From Streptomyces sp. A0958 (GTDB taxonomy: Bacteria; Actinomycetota; Actinomycetes; Streptomycetales; Streptomycetaceae), in assembly GCF_004795035.1 (NCBI RefSeq), contig NZ_SSBK01000011.1, forward strand, positions 62,001-126,000: a DNA stretch of 64,000 nt, given 5' to 3'. A model generated the notes under the pieces. The model worked only from the letters and a program-made list of their open reading frames with translations, ran no database searches and was not told where the DNA came from. Below, piece by piece: positions 17,431 to 26,448 of the stretch (position 1 is the first letter of the stretch; each line of letters begins with the position of its first letter). A program made the position numbers and the translations under genes.

Positions 17431-20400
17431 CTAACGCTCCTGCTGGTGAGTGGGGCCGAGGGGAAAACTGCCGGTCGAACCGCTGCCTGCCTGGCGTCCC
17501 TGCTGGATGCCCCGGCGCAGATTGGTCAGGCGCCCGCGCACGTCATCGGGCGCGCGCGAGACCTGGGGACCGGACTGGTGGTTCTGCTGCTGGGCGGTAC
17601 CCGGCACCAGATTGGCGCGCGGTACCCGGCGAGGCAGACCGGACGTGGTGATTCCGCCCGCTGCGGGCTTCTTCACCCGCTCCGCCTGCCGGACGATCTC
17701 GTCGTTCGGCGAGGCGCGCCAGGCGCTCGTCGCACCCGTGTCGCCGAGGCCGCGCTGCGGTGCGCCGGGAGCGGTGGGCTCCTGCGCGGACTGCTGCGGG
17801 AAGCCGGGCGCCGGTGCGGCGGGAGGCTGCTGCTGGGCACCCTGCTGTCCCTGCTGTCCCTGCTGCGGACCGTGGAACCAGTTGGTCTCCAGCGTGTCGT
17901 ACAGCGGGGTGCGGCCGTCGCCGGGCCCGGAGGCCGGCGGCAGCGCCTCGGGCTGCTGCGGCTGCTGCGGCAGGACCGGACGGTACGGGGCGTCGGGGGC
18001 CGGCGCCTCGGGCGGGCGCGGCGCACCGAAGTCCTGGTCACCGCGCTGCCGGGGCGCGGGCTGCTGGACGCCGAAGTCCGGGCGGGGGAACTGCGAGGTG
18101 CTGGCCAGGTCCGGGTTCTGCGGCTGCGGGCCGGGCCGCTGCTGCGCGCCGGGCGCGGGCGCCGAGAAGTCCGGGCGGGCGAACTCGGCCGTGGCGCCGG
18201 GCCCCTGGCGGTCATCGGGCTGCGGGCGCGGGGGCAGCGGCTGCTGGAACCGGCCCGTGGTCTCCGACTCCTCGTGACCGCGCGGCGCGTCGAGCGGGGT
18301 GCGCCGCGGCGCCGACGGTTCGTCGGTGCCCCAGCTGGTGGTCTGCGGGCGCTGCGGGCCGGGGAAGCCGCCGTTCGGCCCGCCCTGGGCCGGGGCGCCG
18401 GGCAGTTCGGCACGCGGGCCGCCGACGGGAGGCAGCTGGCGCTCGCCCCGGCCGGGACCGCGCGGCGGCTCGAAGGCGCCGCGGCCGTCCTGACCGCTCT
18501 GACCACCCTGGCCGCCCTGGTCGAACCGGGCCTGCTGGGGCTGCGGGGCCTGCCGTGCGGGGCCGTTCTGCTCGGGGCGCCGCTGGTCGAACAGGCTGGG
18601 CTGACCGGAGTCCGTACGGCCGGAGCCGTCGCCCTGGCCGCGTGCGCCGAGCCGGGCACCGCCGAACGCGCCGGCCAGGCCGCCGCCGCCCGGACGCGGA
18701 GCCTCCGGACGCCCACCGTCCTGCTGGGGCCGGCCCTGAGGGTTCTGGAACGCCGAGTCCTGCGCGCCGGGCCCGCCCTGCGGATTCTGCGGGTTCTGCG
18801 GGCGGCCGCCGTCGCGGGCCGGCAGGGCGGCCCGGGGACCGGAGCCGGCACCGACCTGGCCGCGCTGGGCGCCGGGCCCGGCCGCGAGCCTTCCGGCCTG
18901 GCTCTGACCCTGGCTGTTGCCGCCGTTGCCGGCGAGCAGGCCGCCGGGGGACTGCTGGCCGGGCACCTGCTTGGGGGCCGGCTGCTTGCCGCCGTGGGCG
19001 ACGTCGACCGGGAGCATGACCAGCGCGGTGGTGCCGCCGGAGTCCGAGGGGCGCAGCTGGATGCGGATGCCGTGACGCAGGGACAGCCGGCCGACCACGA
19101 ACAGACCCATGCGGCGGGAGACCGAGACGTCCACGGTGGGCGGCGAGGCGAGCCGTTCGTTGATCGCCGCCAGGTCCTCGGGGGACAGGCCGATGCCGGT
19201 GTCGTGGATCTCGACGAGCACCCGGCCGTCGGGCAGCGCGTGACCGGTGACCCGGACCTTCGTCTGCGGCGAGGAGAACGACGTGGCGTTCTCCAGCAGC
19301 TCGGCGAGCAGGTGCACGAGGTCGTTGACGACCCGTCCCGCGACCTCGGTGGCCGGCACCGCGGCCAGTTCGATGCGCTCGTACTGCTCCACCTCGGAGG
19401 CGGCGGCACGGAGCACGTCGACCAGCGGCACGGGACGGGTCCACCGGCGGCCCGGCTCCTCGCCCGCGAGGACGAGAAGGTTCTCGCCGTTCCGGCGCAT
19501 ACGGGTCGCGAGGTGGTCGAGCTTGAAGAGCGAGGACAGCTGGTCCGGGTCGGCCTCGCGCGACTCCAGCTCGGAGATGAGCGAGAGCTGACGCTGGATG
19601 AGGCCCTGGGAGCGGCGCGAGAGGTTGGTGAACATCGCGTTGACGTTGCCCCGCAGAAGGGCCTGCTCGGCGGCGAGACGGACCGCCTCGCGGTGCACGT
19701 CGTCGAAGGCCGCGGCGACCTTGCCGATCTCGTCACGGGAGTGCACACCGACGGACTCGACCGAGGTGTCGACGTCCTGCGGGTCCGACTCGGAGAGCTG
19801 CTTGACGAGCTCGGGCAGCCGGTCCTGCGCGACGCGCGTCGCGGTGTCCTGGAGCCGGCGCAGCGAGCGGATCATGGACCGGGCGACGACGAACGCGCCG
19901 ACCAGGGAGACACCGAGGACCAGGAGGATCATCGCACCGGAGATGATCGCCTCGCGCTGGGACTCGTCGCGCAGCTCGCGCGCCTTGCCCTCCATGTCGC
20001 TGAGGAGGGTTTCCTCGACCAGCTTCATCGACTGGATCTTGATGGAGTCCTGGTCGTACCAGTCCATGTACGAACGGCGCGACGAGGTGCCGCTCATCGC
20101 CGTCGGGTTCTCCAGCATCTTCTTGGCGTACGTGTCCGCGGCCTTGATGTCCGGGTGGCCGTCGTCGAGCGTCGAGGTCAGTTCCTCGGCGCTCTTGCCG
20201 GTGGTGTTGTAGACCGCCTCGAAGGAGCGGCGGGCCGCGTCCTCCTTGCGCTGCGCGGCCAGACCGAACTGCTGGTCGTTGCGGTCGAGCTCGGGCTTCC
20301 GGTCGGCGCCGCCGGGCAGCGCGGCGGCGATGATCGCGCGCTGGATCGAGGCGTACTCCTTGGCGGAGGAGAACGCCGCCAGCGCACGGGTCCGCTTGAT

Positions 20401-21144
20401 CATCTCGGGGCTGCTGGTCGCCTGCGCCATGTCCTGGGAAAGGCTCAGCAGCGAGGTGATCAGCTGGCTGTAGGCGTCGACCGTCTGGAGACTCGGACTG
20501 TCCTTGGCGTACGCCTGCTTGCGGATGTCGCGGATCGAGCCGAGCTGCGAGGCGATCTGCTGGACGCTGGCGTGGATGCTCTCCAGGGTCTCGTCGCCGG
20601 TGGTGTCACCGATGTCGGACGTGGCGGTGAGGAACGCCTTCTTCGCCCGGTCGGTCTTCTTCCGCGGCTCGGTGACCTTGAAGTCGGTCGCGGCCACCCC
20701 GTTGGACAGCGGGCCGGCCGACCGGTCGCGCTCCTCCTGGAGCGCCTGGGCCAGCGTGGTCGCCTGCTTCGTCATCTTGGTCAGCAGCTGCATGTGCTCC
20801 AGTTGCTGGATGTCGTTCATGGAGTCGTTGATGCGCAGACCACCCAGCGTGGTCGCGGCGACCACGGGGAGGGCGAGCAGAGAGACCAGGCGCGTACTGA
20901 TGCGCCAGTTGCGGAGAGCTACGCGCGAGCCCGTGTTGACGGGGCCGCGCGGCTTGGGCGCGGCCGTCTGATCGGAGCCGCCACCGGCCGGTGCGGCTCC
21001 GGGGCGCCGTTCGCGGTCGCTGTGGTCACCGGCCGAGGCCGGCCCGGGGTTCTGGGCGTGCTGGGGCGAGGGACCGCGATCGGTCCCGCCGCGCGGCTCC
21101 TGCTCCGCCGCAGCGCTGCCATCCCTCTTGAAACGTCCCTGCAC
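17431..21144 (-). CDS. cvnA1: Conservon sensor CvnA: nitrate-sensing-domain HATPase
   Basis: A 1237-residue sensor with the same plan as cvnA2: a polar N-terminus of about 75 residues, a helix at about 78-97, an extracytoplasmic helical sensor domain, and a second helix at about 396-420. A HAMP-like linker and GHKL ATPase (about 580-710; LLAELLENATSF, DTGIGL, GLFVVGRLSLRHGI) follow. The tail of more than 450 residues is rich in Gln, Pro, Gly and Arg. It ends in SGLPRRVPRANLV and VSRAPDDVRGRLTNLRRG. The GTG at 21144 was chosen because AGAGGTTG with 8-base spacing precedes it, identical to cvnA2; an in-frame ATG at 21231 lacks a ribosome site. Homologous cvn1 of S. coelicolor affects development and antibiotics (recalled). 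Confidence 0.9.
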   Translation of the reverse strand: MQGRFKRDGSAAAEQEPRGGTDRGPSPQHAQNPGPASAGDHSDRERRPGAAPAGGGSDQTAAPKPRGPVNTGSRVALRNWRISTRLVSLLALPVVAATTLGGLRINDSMNDIQQLEHMQLLTKMTKQATTLAQALQEERDRSAGPLSNGVAATDFKVTEPRKKTDRAKKAFLTATSDIGDTTGDETLESIHASVQQIASQLGSIRDIRKQAYAKDSPSLQTVDAYSQLITSLLSLSQDMAQATSSPEMIKRTRALAAFSSAKEYASIQRAIIAAALPGGADRKPELDRNDQQFGLAAQRKEDAARRSFEAVYNTTGKSAEELTSTLDDGHPDIKAADTYAKKMLENPTAMSGTSSRRSYMDWYDQDSIKIQSMKLVEETLLSDMEGKARELRDESQREAIISGAMILLVLGVSLVGAFVVARSMIRSLRRLQDTATRVAQDRLPELVKQLSESDPQDVDTSVESVGVHSRDEIGKVAAAFDDVHREAVRLAAEQALLRGNVNAMFTNLSRRSQGLIQRQLSLISELESREADPDQLSSLFKLDHLATRMRRNGENLLVLAGEEPGRRWTRPVPLVDVLRAAASEVEQYERIELAAVPATEVAGRVVNDLVHLLAELLENATSFSSPQTKVRVTGHALPDGRVLVEIHDTGIGLSPEDLAAINERLASPPTVDVSVSRRMGLFVVGRLSLRHGIRIQLRPSDSGGTTALVMLPVDVAHGGKQPAPKQVPGQQSPGGLLAGNGGNSQGQSQAGRLAAGPGAQRGQVGAGSGPRAALPARDGGRPQNPQNPQGGPGAQDSAFQNPQGRPQQDGGRPEAPRPGGGGLAGAFGGARLGARGQGDGSGRTDSGQPSLFDQRRPEQNGPARQAPQPQQARFDQGGQGGQSGQDGRGAFEPPRGPGRGERQLPPVGGPRAELPGAPAQGGPNGGFPGPQRPQTTSWGTDEPSAPRRTPLDAPRGHEESETTGRFQQPLPPRPQPDDRQGPGATAEFARPDFSAPAPGAQQRPGPQPQNPDLASTSQFPRPDFGVQQPAPRQRGDQDFGAPRPPEAPAPDAPYRPVLPQQPQQPEALPPASGPGDGRTPLYDTLETNWFHGPQQGQQGQQGAQQQPPAAPAPGFPQQSAQEPTAPGAPQRGLGDTGATSAWRASPNDEIVRQAERVKKPAAGGITTSGLPRRVPRANLVPGTAQQQNHQSGPQVSRAPDDVRGRLTNLRRGIQQGRQAGSGSTGSFPLGPTHQQER

Positions 21145-21636
21145 TAGCGTCGCAACCTCTGGACCAGGCGCTCCTCCGTCGTGAACGGAGAAAACGGTGT
21201 CGGCGTGGTGGGGCGTGAGTCCCGCCCCCATGGTGGTCGTGAGTGACCGGCGCTCTACCCCTTCCCGCCGCCACTCGGCGCTGCGTTGCGCCCCCTGCGC
21301 GCCGGCTTGAAACCCGCGGCGGTGCGTGGAATTCCAGCACAGTGGCGGATCTCCAACAAGGGCCAGGTACCGGGCTGTGACCTGCGTGACACGTTGTGAT
21401 GGCTGCGTAACAAGCCGTGGAGGCCGTTCAGTGACATAACGGACTATTGGGTGTGAGTTCGATGGGGGTGAGGGGTGTCCCAGTCGACATGATCAGGGGC
21501 GGAATGGATCATTCAGTGGTGCAATGTCCGATTCCGGGCCCTCGGCCGCCCGCCCGTATTGGGTCAATTGTCCGGCTGTTCGTGAGCAAACTCACATAAT
21601 GATCGCGGTCTCTTCCGGGCGTTCGGAGGGAATTGA
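21145..21636. other. Divergent promoter region cvnA1 / small ANPRRT gene
   Basis: The 492 bases separate cvnA1 (minus) from the small plus-strand gene. Between about 21420 and 21620 the composition is markedly more AT-rich than elsewhere, consistent with divergent promoters. A dyad next to CATAAT at 21582-21600 is the only clear element. No additional gene is supported. Confidence 0.55.
21582..21600 (+). promoter_or_regulatory. Dyad GTGAG-CAAA-CTCAC next to CATAAT
   Basis: A perfect 5-bp inverted repeat (21582-21595) runs into CATAAT (21595-21600), a plausible -10 element 37 bases before the small gene's start. A matching -35 is not clear. An operator overlapping the promoter is the simplest reading. 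Confidence 0.35.
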
Positions 21637-21918
21637 ATGTTTAGCCTGACGCTTTACTGGGATGGCAGAACCGATTCAACCGGCGCCCCCGCGAGCGGCG
21701 CCCCGACGACAGGGTCCGTACGGCAGATGAAGACGACGATGACGCTCCGCAACATTGCCAACCCCCGGCGCACCACGCTGGCGCACCTCGAGGACGCCGA
21801 AGCGCTGCGGACGCCGGAACGGCCGGAGCACGCAGTCGACCTGCCCACACAGACGGCCAACCCGCGCCGCACCATCCTCATGACGGCCCCCACCGCCACT
21901 CCCCCCGCTGCGGAGTAG
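21637..21918 (+). CDS. Small protein with two ANPRRT motifs, function unknown
   Basis: A 93-residue polar, Pro/Thr-rich protein with no membrane segment or cysteine. Two near-identical motifs, ANPRRTTL (residues 41-48) and ANPRRTIL (74-81), are 33 residues apart, and the linker contains acidic and Pro-rich sequence. The ATG at 21637 has an excellent ribosome site (GGAGG, seven-base spacing). The first 14 codons have unusually weak third-position GC, so an internal start at ATG 21727 (63 residues, keeping both motifs) is possible. It lies divergent from cvnA1 and upstream of the FAH gene. I do not recognise the family. Repeated basic motifs could be docking or processing sites (inference). Confidence 0.7.
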   Translation: MFSLTLYWDGRTDSTGAPASGAPTTGSVRQMKTTMTLRNIANPRRTTLAHLEDAEALRTPERPEHAVDLPTQTANPRRTILMTAPTATPPAAE

Positions 21919-22007
21919 ACCCGCGCGGAAGCGCCCCTCACCCGCGCTAGCCTGGAGCGTCAGTCTTTTCAGGCACCCAGCAAGCAAGTGAGGGGCGACA
22001 GCAACCC

Positions 22008-22784
22008 GTGCGCATCGCCAGGTTCTCCATCGACGGCAATGTCGCCTTCGGCGCGGTCGAGGGCGACGGGCCCGACGGTCTCGTCCTCGACATCATCAAG
22101 GGCATCCCCTACTCCGAGTTCGAGCTCTCCGGGACCAAGGTTCCGCTGAACAAGGTCCGGCTGCTGCCGCCCGTGCTCCCCAACAAGGTCGTGGCCATCG
22201 GCCGCAACTACGCGGAGCACGCCGCCGAACTCGGCAACGAGGTCCCCGACGTCCCCGTCGCCTTCTTCAAGCCCACCACCTCGGTGATCGGCTCCGGCGA
22301 CGCCATCGAGTACCCCTCCTTCTCCGACGAGGTGCACCACGAGGCCGAGCTGGCCGTGGTCATCGGCCGGATGTGCCGCGAAGTGCCGCGCGAGCGGGTC
22401 AAGGACGTCATCTTCGGCTACACCTGCGCCAACGACGTCACCGCCCGCGACGCCCAGAAGCGGGAGAAGCAGTGGGCCCGGGCCAAGGGCTTCGACACCT
22501 CCTGCCCCCTCGGCCCCTGGGTGGAGACCGCCCTCGACCCCAGCGACCTCGCCGTCCAGGCGACGGTCAACGGTGAGCAACGCCAGCTCGGCCGGACGAG
22601 CGACATGATCCGGACCATCGAGGACCTGGTCGTCCACATCACGGAAGCCATGACGCTGCTCCCGGGCGATGTGATTCTCACCGGTACTCCCGCAGGGGTC
22701 GGACCCCTCCATGTCGGCGACGAGGTCGCCGTCACCATCGAAGGCATCGGCACTCTCACCAACAAGGTGATCAAGCGTGGCTAA
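22008..22784 (+). CDS. Fumarylacetoacetate hydrolase family protein
   Basis: A 258-residue enzyme of the FAH superfamily, which cleaves or decarboxylates 2,4-diketo acids with a divalent metal. Metal-ligand segments are [11 protein letters not shown] and [10 protein letters not shown]; the family sequence [10 protein letters not shown] and the end [12 protein letters not shown] are typical. Substrate cannot be set from sequence; acylpyruvate or 2-hydroxyhepta-2,4-dienedioate-type compounds are usual. It starts at GTG 22008. Its last eight bases overlap the start of gltX, so the two are translationally coupled. Pairing with a tRNA synthetase is a synteny feature of streptomycetes with no evident metabolic link. 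Confidence 0.88.
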   Translation: MRIARFSIDGNVAFGAVEGDGPDGLVLDIIKGIPYSEFELSGTKVPLNKVRLLPPVLPNKVVAIGRNYAEHAAELGNEVPDVPVAFFKPTTSVIGSGDAIEYPSFSDEVHHEAELAVVIGRMCREVPRERVKDVIFGYTCANDVTARDAQKREKQWARAKGFDTSCPLGPWVETALDPSDLAVQATVNGEQRQLGRTSDMIRTIEDLVVHITEAMTLLPGDVILTGTPAGVGPLHVGDEVAVTIEGIGTLTNKVIKRG

Positions 22785-24249
22785 CGCACCAGTACGTGTA
22801 CGTTTCTGTCCCTCCCCGACCGGCAACCCGCACGTCGGCCTGGTCCGGACGGCTCTCTTCAACTGGGCGTTCGCCCGGCACCACCAGGGCACCCTGGTCT
22901 TCCGCATCGAGGACACCGACGCGGCCCGCGACTCCGAGGAGTCCTACGAGCAGCTGCTCGACGCGATGCGCTGGCTCGGCCTCGACTGGGACGAGGGCCC
23001 CGAGGTGGGCGGCCCGCACGCCCCGTACCGCCAGTCGCAGCGCATGGACCTCTACAAGGACGTCTCCGAGAAGCTTCTCGCGGCCGGCCACGCGTACCGC
23101 TGCTACTGCACCACCGAGGAGCTCGACACCCGCCGCGACGCCGCCCGCGCCGCCGGCCGCCCGTCCGGCTACGACGGCCACTGCCGCGACCTGAGCGACG
23201 AGCAGAGGGCCGGGTACGAGGCCGAGGGGCGCGCGTCGATCGTCCGCTTCCGGATGCCCGACGAGGCGATCACCTTCACCGACCTGGTCCGCGGCGACAT
23301 CACCGTCCAGCCGGAGAACGTCCCGGACTACGGCATCGTCCGCGCCAACGGCGCCCCGCTCTACACGCTGGTCAACCCAGTGGACGACGCGCTGATGGAG
23401 ATCACCCACGTCCTGCGCGGCGAGGACCTGCTCTCCTCCACCCCGCGCCAGATCGCCCTCTACCGGGCGCTCATCGAGCTGGGCATCGCCAAGGACACCC
23501 CGGCCTTCGGCCACCTGCCGTACGTCATGGGCGAGGGCAACAAGAAGCTCTCCAAGCGCGACCCGCAGGCCTCGCTCAACCTCTACCGCGAGCGCGGCTT
23601 CGTCCGCGAGGGGCTGCTCAACTACCTCTCGCTGCTCGGCTGGTCGATCGCCGAGGACCGCGACATCTTCGACGTCGACGAGATGGTCGCCGCGTTCGAC
23701 ATCAAGGACGTCAACGCCAACCCGGCCCGCTTCGACCTCAAGAAGTGCGAGCACGTCAACGCGGAGCACATCCGCAGGCTGGACGTGAAGACCTTCACCG
23801 AGGCGTGCGGCCCCTGGCTGAAGGCGCCGTTCGCCCCCTGGGCCCCGGAGGCGTTCGACGCGGAGCTCTTCGCGCGGATCGCCCCGCACGCCCAGACCCG
23901 GGTCACGGTGCTCTCCGAGATCACCGCCAACGTCGACTTCCTCTTCCTCGACGAGCCGGTGCGCGACGAGGCGTCCTGGACCAAGGCGATGAAGGAGGGC
24001 TCCGACGCGCTCCTGGTCACGGCCCGCGCCGAGCTGATCGCCGCCGAGTGGAACGCCGACGCCCTGAAGGCCGCCGTCCTCGCCGCCGGCGAACAGCACG
24101 GCCTGAAGCTCGGCAAGGCCCAGGCCCCGGTCCGCGTCGCCGTCACCGGCCGCACGATCGGCCTGCCGCTCTTCGAGTCCCTGGAGATCCTGGGCCGCGA
24201 GAAGACGATCGCCCGCATCGACGCGGCCCTGGCCGAGCTGGCCGCGTAA
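22777..24249 (+). CDS. gltX: Glutamyl-tRNA synthetase
   Basis: A 490-residue class I aminoacyl-tRNA synthetase. The HIGH-like site is [10 protein letters not shown] (residues 12-21) and KMSKS appears as KLSKR (257-261). It begins at GTG 22777 inside the end of the preceding gene. Actinobacteria generally lack glutaminyl-tRNA synthetase, so this enzyme is expected to be non-discriminating: it also charges tRNA-Gln with glutamate for GatCAB conversion. Notably, a cluster of tRNA-Gln and tRNA-Glu genes lies 1 kb downstream. Confidence 0.97.
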   Translation: MANAPVRVRFCPSPTGNPHVGLVRTALFNWAFARHHQGTLVFRIEDTDAARDSEESYEQLLDAMRWLGLDWDEGPEVGGPHAPYRQSQRMDLYKDVSEKLLAAGHAYRCYCTTEELDTRRDAARAAGRPSGYDGHCRDLSDEQRAGYEAEGRASIVRFRMPDEAITFTDLVRGDITVQPENVPDYGIVRANGAPLYTLVNPVDDALMEITHVLRGEDLLSSTPRQIALYRALIELGIAKDTPAFGHLPYVMGEGNKKLSKRDPQASLNLYRERGFVREGLLNYLSLLGWSIAEDRDIFDVDEMVAAFDIKDVNANPARFDLKKCEHVNAEHIRRLDVKTFTEACGPWLKAPFAPWAPEAFDAELFARIAPHAQTRVTVLSEITANVDFLFLDEPVRDEASWTKAMKEGSDALLVTARAELIAAEWNADALKAAVLAAGEQHGLKLGKAQAPVRVAVTGRTIGLPLFESLEILGREKTIARIDAALAELAA

Positions 24250-24268
24250 CGGCGCCCTGAGCGCACCC

Positions 24269-24303
24269 GAGGCCGGGGCCCCCTGTAGGGGAGCCCCGGC
24301 CTC
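24269..24303 (+). terminator. Terminator after gltX
   Basis: An 11-bp perfect stem (24269-24279 with 24293-24303) extends through a mismatch into CCCC/GGGG. A T-rich stretch (TTGCTGTTG) follows. Confidence 0.8.
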
Positions 24304-24407
24304 TTGCTGTTGTCCGTTTGCGGAAGCCCATGCGGCGGCCACCACCTGCCTCCCGGCGTCCAGCAGAAGCGGTCCTGAGCGCCGCCCGCGAGCAGTAGCG
24401 TGGCCGT

Positions 24408-25127
24408 ATGCCGATCAGAGCCGTCCTCTGGGACATCGACGACACGCTCTTCGACCACACGGCGGCCGCCGCCAACGGCATGGCCCGGCATCTCGCGGCG
24501 GAGGGGCTGCCCAGGGGGTACGCCACGGCGGACGAGGCCGTGGACGCCTGGCAGCGGCTCACCCGGCGCCACTGGGCGCGGTTCGCGGCGGGGGAGACCG
24601 ACTGGCCGGGCCAGCGCCGTGACCGGGCCAGGGACTTCCTCGGCCGCTCCATGGACGACACCGAGGCCGATGCCTGGTTCGAGCGCCACGTCGCCCACTA
24701 CGAGTCCGCCTGGTCGCTCTTCCCGGACGCCGTCCCCGTACTCGACGCCCTGGCGGGGGCGTACCGGCATGCCGTGCTGTCCAACTCGGCGCTGGAGTCG
24801 CAGCACCGCAAGCTGACCGTGCTCGGAGTGCGCGACCGGTTCGAGTCCCTGCTCTGCGCGGCGGAGCTGGGCGTCTCCAAGCCCGCGCCCGAGGCCTTCC
24901 TCGCCTCCTGCGAGGCGCTGGGCCTGCCGCCGGCGGAGGTCGCCTACGTGGGGGACGAACCCGACATCGACGCCGTGGGCGCCGCCGCCGCCGGGCTTAC
25001 GGGCATCTGGCTGGACCGGCGCGGGCTGGGCGGACGCCCCGAACTCGTCCGGATCACCACCCTCGGCGGGCTGCCCGGCCTGTTGGCAGGCAATACCCGT
25101 TTTGGAGCGTCGGACACCTTCGGGTAA
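24408..25127 (+). CDS. HAD-family hydrolase
   Basis: A 239-residue haloacid-dehalogenase-type phosphatase. Motif I is D9-I-D11-D-T near the N-terminus, motif II is LSNSA, motif III Lys is in VSKPAPEAF, and motif IV is GDEPDIDA. An alpha-helical C1 cap separates motifs I and II. Such enzymes dephosphorylate small metabolites; the substrate here is unknown. It lies alone between the gltX terminator and the tRNA cluster. Confidence 0.9.
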   Translation: MPIRAVLWDIDDTLFDHTAAAANGMARHLAAEGLPRGYATADEAVDAWQRLTRRHWARFAAGETDWPGQRRDRARDFLGRSMDDTEADAWFERHVAHYESAWSLFPDAVPVLDALAGAYRHAVLSNSALESQHRKLTVLGVRDRFESLLCAAELGVSKPAPEAFLASCEALGLPPAEVAYVGDEPDIDAVGAAAAGLTGIWLDRRGLGGRPELVRITTLGGLPGLLAGNTRFGASDTFG

Positions 25128-25212
25128 TGTTCTTCCTGCGCCGCCCGAGCGGGCCGAAAGATCCGGCCGGGAAGCGCAGACAGAGACAAGGCCCCCAGGG
25201 GTTGCGTTTCAG

Positions 25213-25284
25213 TGGGCTATGGTGTAATTGGCAACACTACGGTTTCTGGTACCGTCATTCTAGGTTCGAGTCCTGGTAGCCCAG
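25213..25284 (+). tRNA. tRNA-Gln (CUG)
   Basis: A 72-nt cloverleaf: acceptor TGGGCTA/TAGCCCA, anticodon loop TTCTGGT with CTG, T-loop GGTTCGAGTCC. CCA is not encoded. Confidence 0.96.
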
Positions 25285-25311
25285 CGCAGTACAAGCAAGT
25301 TGCAGGAACAA

Positions 25312-25384
25312 GCCCCCGTTGTGTAGCGGCCTAGCACGCTGCCCTCTCACGGCAGTAGCGCCGGTTCGAATCCGGTCGGGGGTA
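25312..25384 (+). tRNA. tRNA-Glu (CUC), copy 1
   Basis: A 73-nt cloverleaf: acceptor GCCCCCG/CGGGGGT, anticodon stem CTGCC/GGCAG with loop CTCTCAC, T-arm CCGGTTCGAATCCGG. CCA is not encoded. Confidence 0.96.
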
Positions 25385-25444
25385 CAGATCCTTCCCGCGA
25401 GATCATCTGGGTCGCACCCACGCTCTCGATGCAGGATCGCTAGG

Positions 25445-25517
25445 GCCCCCGTTGTGTAGCGGCCTAGCACGCTGCCCTCTCACGGCAGTAGCGCCGGTTC
25501 GAATCCGGTCGGGGGTA
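25445..25517 (+). tRNA. tRNA-Glu (CUC), copy 2
   Basis: Identical in sequence to copy 1. It is separated from it by 60 bases containing no feature I can name. Confidence 0.96.
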
Positions 25518-25529
25518 CTTGCAACACCA

Positions 25530-25601
25530 TGGGCTATGGTGTAATTGGCAACACTACGGTTTCTGGTACCGTCATTCTAGGTTCGAGTCCTGGTAGCCCA
25601 G
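25530..25601 (+). tRNA. tRNA-Gln (CUG), copy 2
   Basis: Identical to the first tRNA-Gln. It follows copy 2 of tRNA-Glu after only 12 bases. Confidence 0.96.
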
Positions 25602-25627
25602 CGCAGTACAGCAAGTTGGAGCAACAA

Positions 25628-25700
25628 GCCCCCGTTGTGTAGCGGCCTAGCACGCTGCCCTCTCACGGCAGTAGCGCCGGTTCGAATCCGGTCGGGGGTA
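25628..25700 (+). tRNA. tRNA-Glu (CUC), copy 3
   Basis: Identical to the other two. The 26-base spacer before it closely matches the spacer between the first Gln-Glu pair, pointing to duplication of a Gln-Glu unit. Confidence 0.96.
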
Positions 25701-25717
25701 CAACAGAGCAGCAGACG

Positions 25718-25745
25718 AAGGCCCTTCACTCCGGTGAGGGGCCTT
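25718..25745. terminator. Terminator after the tRNA cluster
   Basis: A 12-bp stem with one wobble (AAGGCCCTTCAC with GTGAGGGGCCTT) on the loop TCCG. It also serves the end of the convergent MerR gene. Confidence 0.85.
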
Positions 25746-25773
25746 TCGCTTGTACGCGCGGCGGCCGGCCCGC

Positions 25774-26415
25774 TCAGATCCCGTACCGCCGGGCCGACTC
25801 CTCCTCCTGGGCCAGCCGGCGCAGGGACGTCAGCAGCGGCTCGTACAGGACCGCCGAGGCCACCGCCATCTCCACCTGCTGCGACCGGGTCGGATAGGTC
25901 TCCATCAGGTCCAGGTCCTGCACCGCCACTTGGTGCATCAGCCGGGCGTGCTCCTCCAGATACGCGCTCCCGTACGGGTAGCCGAGGCGGGCGAGGGTGG
26001 CCAGGGCCGCGACGAGCGACCGGTGGACCGGGGAGAGTTCGCCGGTCTCCCGCGCGTTGGTCCACCCCAACCGGTCCAGCAGCGCGTCGACTTCCGCCCG
26101 GGCCGCCGCCGTCTCCGGGACCTCCTCGTCCGGCTCCGGGCCGTGCGGGAGCGACCAGAGGGCCGCGCCCAGCCGGATCGTCCGGCCCAGGGAGTCGTCG
26201 TCGACGTGGCCCAGCACCTCGCGGGCCGTGGCCACGGGCAGGCGGCCGACCTGGAGCAGCGCCCGCACCAGCCGCAGCCGGCGCAGATGGCTCTCGTCGT
26301 ACTCGGCCTGCGTCGCGCTCACCCGCTCGCCCGGCGGCAACAGCCCCTCGCGCAGGTAGTACTTGATCGTCGCGGTCGCGATGCCGCTCCGCTCGCTGAG
26401 TTCCGAGAGTCGCAT
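25774..26415 (-). CDS. MerR-family transcriptional regulator
   Basis: A 213-residue regulator. The N-terminal winged helix (LSELSERSGIATATIKYYLR) is followed by the MerR wing ESHLRRLRLVRALLQVGRLP and a coiled segment. The C-terminal 140-residue ligand-binding region has no Cys metal site, so an organic effector is more likely than a metal. It is divergent from the DUF4188 gene, with a 13-bp inverted repeat in the shared 90-base promoter region. It therefore probably controls that gene and itself. Confidence 0.92.
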   Translation of the reverse strand: MRLSELSERSGIATATIKYYLREGLLPPGERVSATQAEYDESHLRRLRLVRALLQVGRLPVATAREVLGHVDDDSLGRTIRLGAALWSLPHGPEPDEEVPETAAARAEVDALLDRLGWTNARETGELSPVHRSLVAALATLARLGYPYGSAYLEEHARLMHQVAVQDLDLMETYPTRSQQVEMAVASAVLYEPLLTSLRRLAQEEESARRYGI

Positions 26416-26448
26416 GCGGTGCCTTCCCTTGCCTCCACCCCTTGGGCA

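Noticed and set aside
16900..21147. 1415-codon plus-strand frame opposite conservon 1
   Set aside because: Shadow of cvnA1/cvnB1. The minus strand has the HATPase boxes, membrane helices and roadblock domain.
25213..25700. Integration site or mobile element at the tRNA cluster
   Set aside because: All five tRNA genes are complete and I see no integrase, no partial tRNA 3' duplicate and no phage gene nearby. Repeats are explained by tRNA copies.
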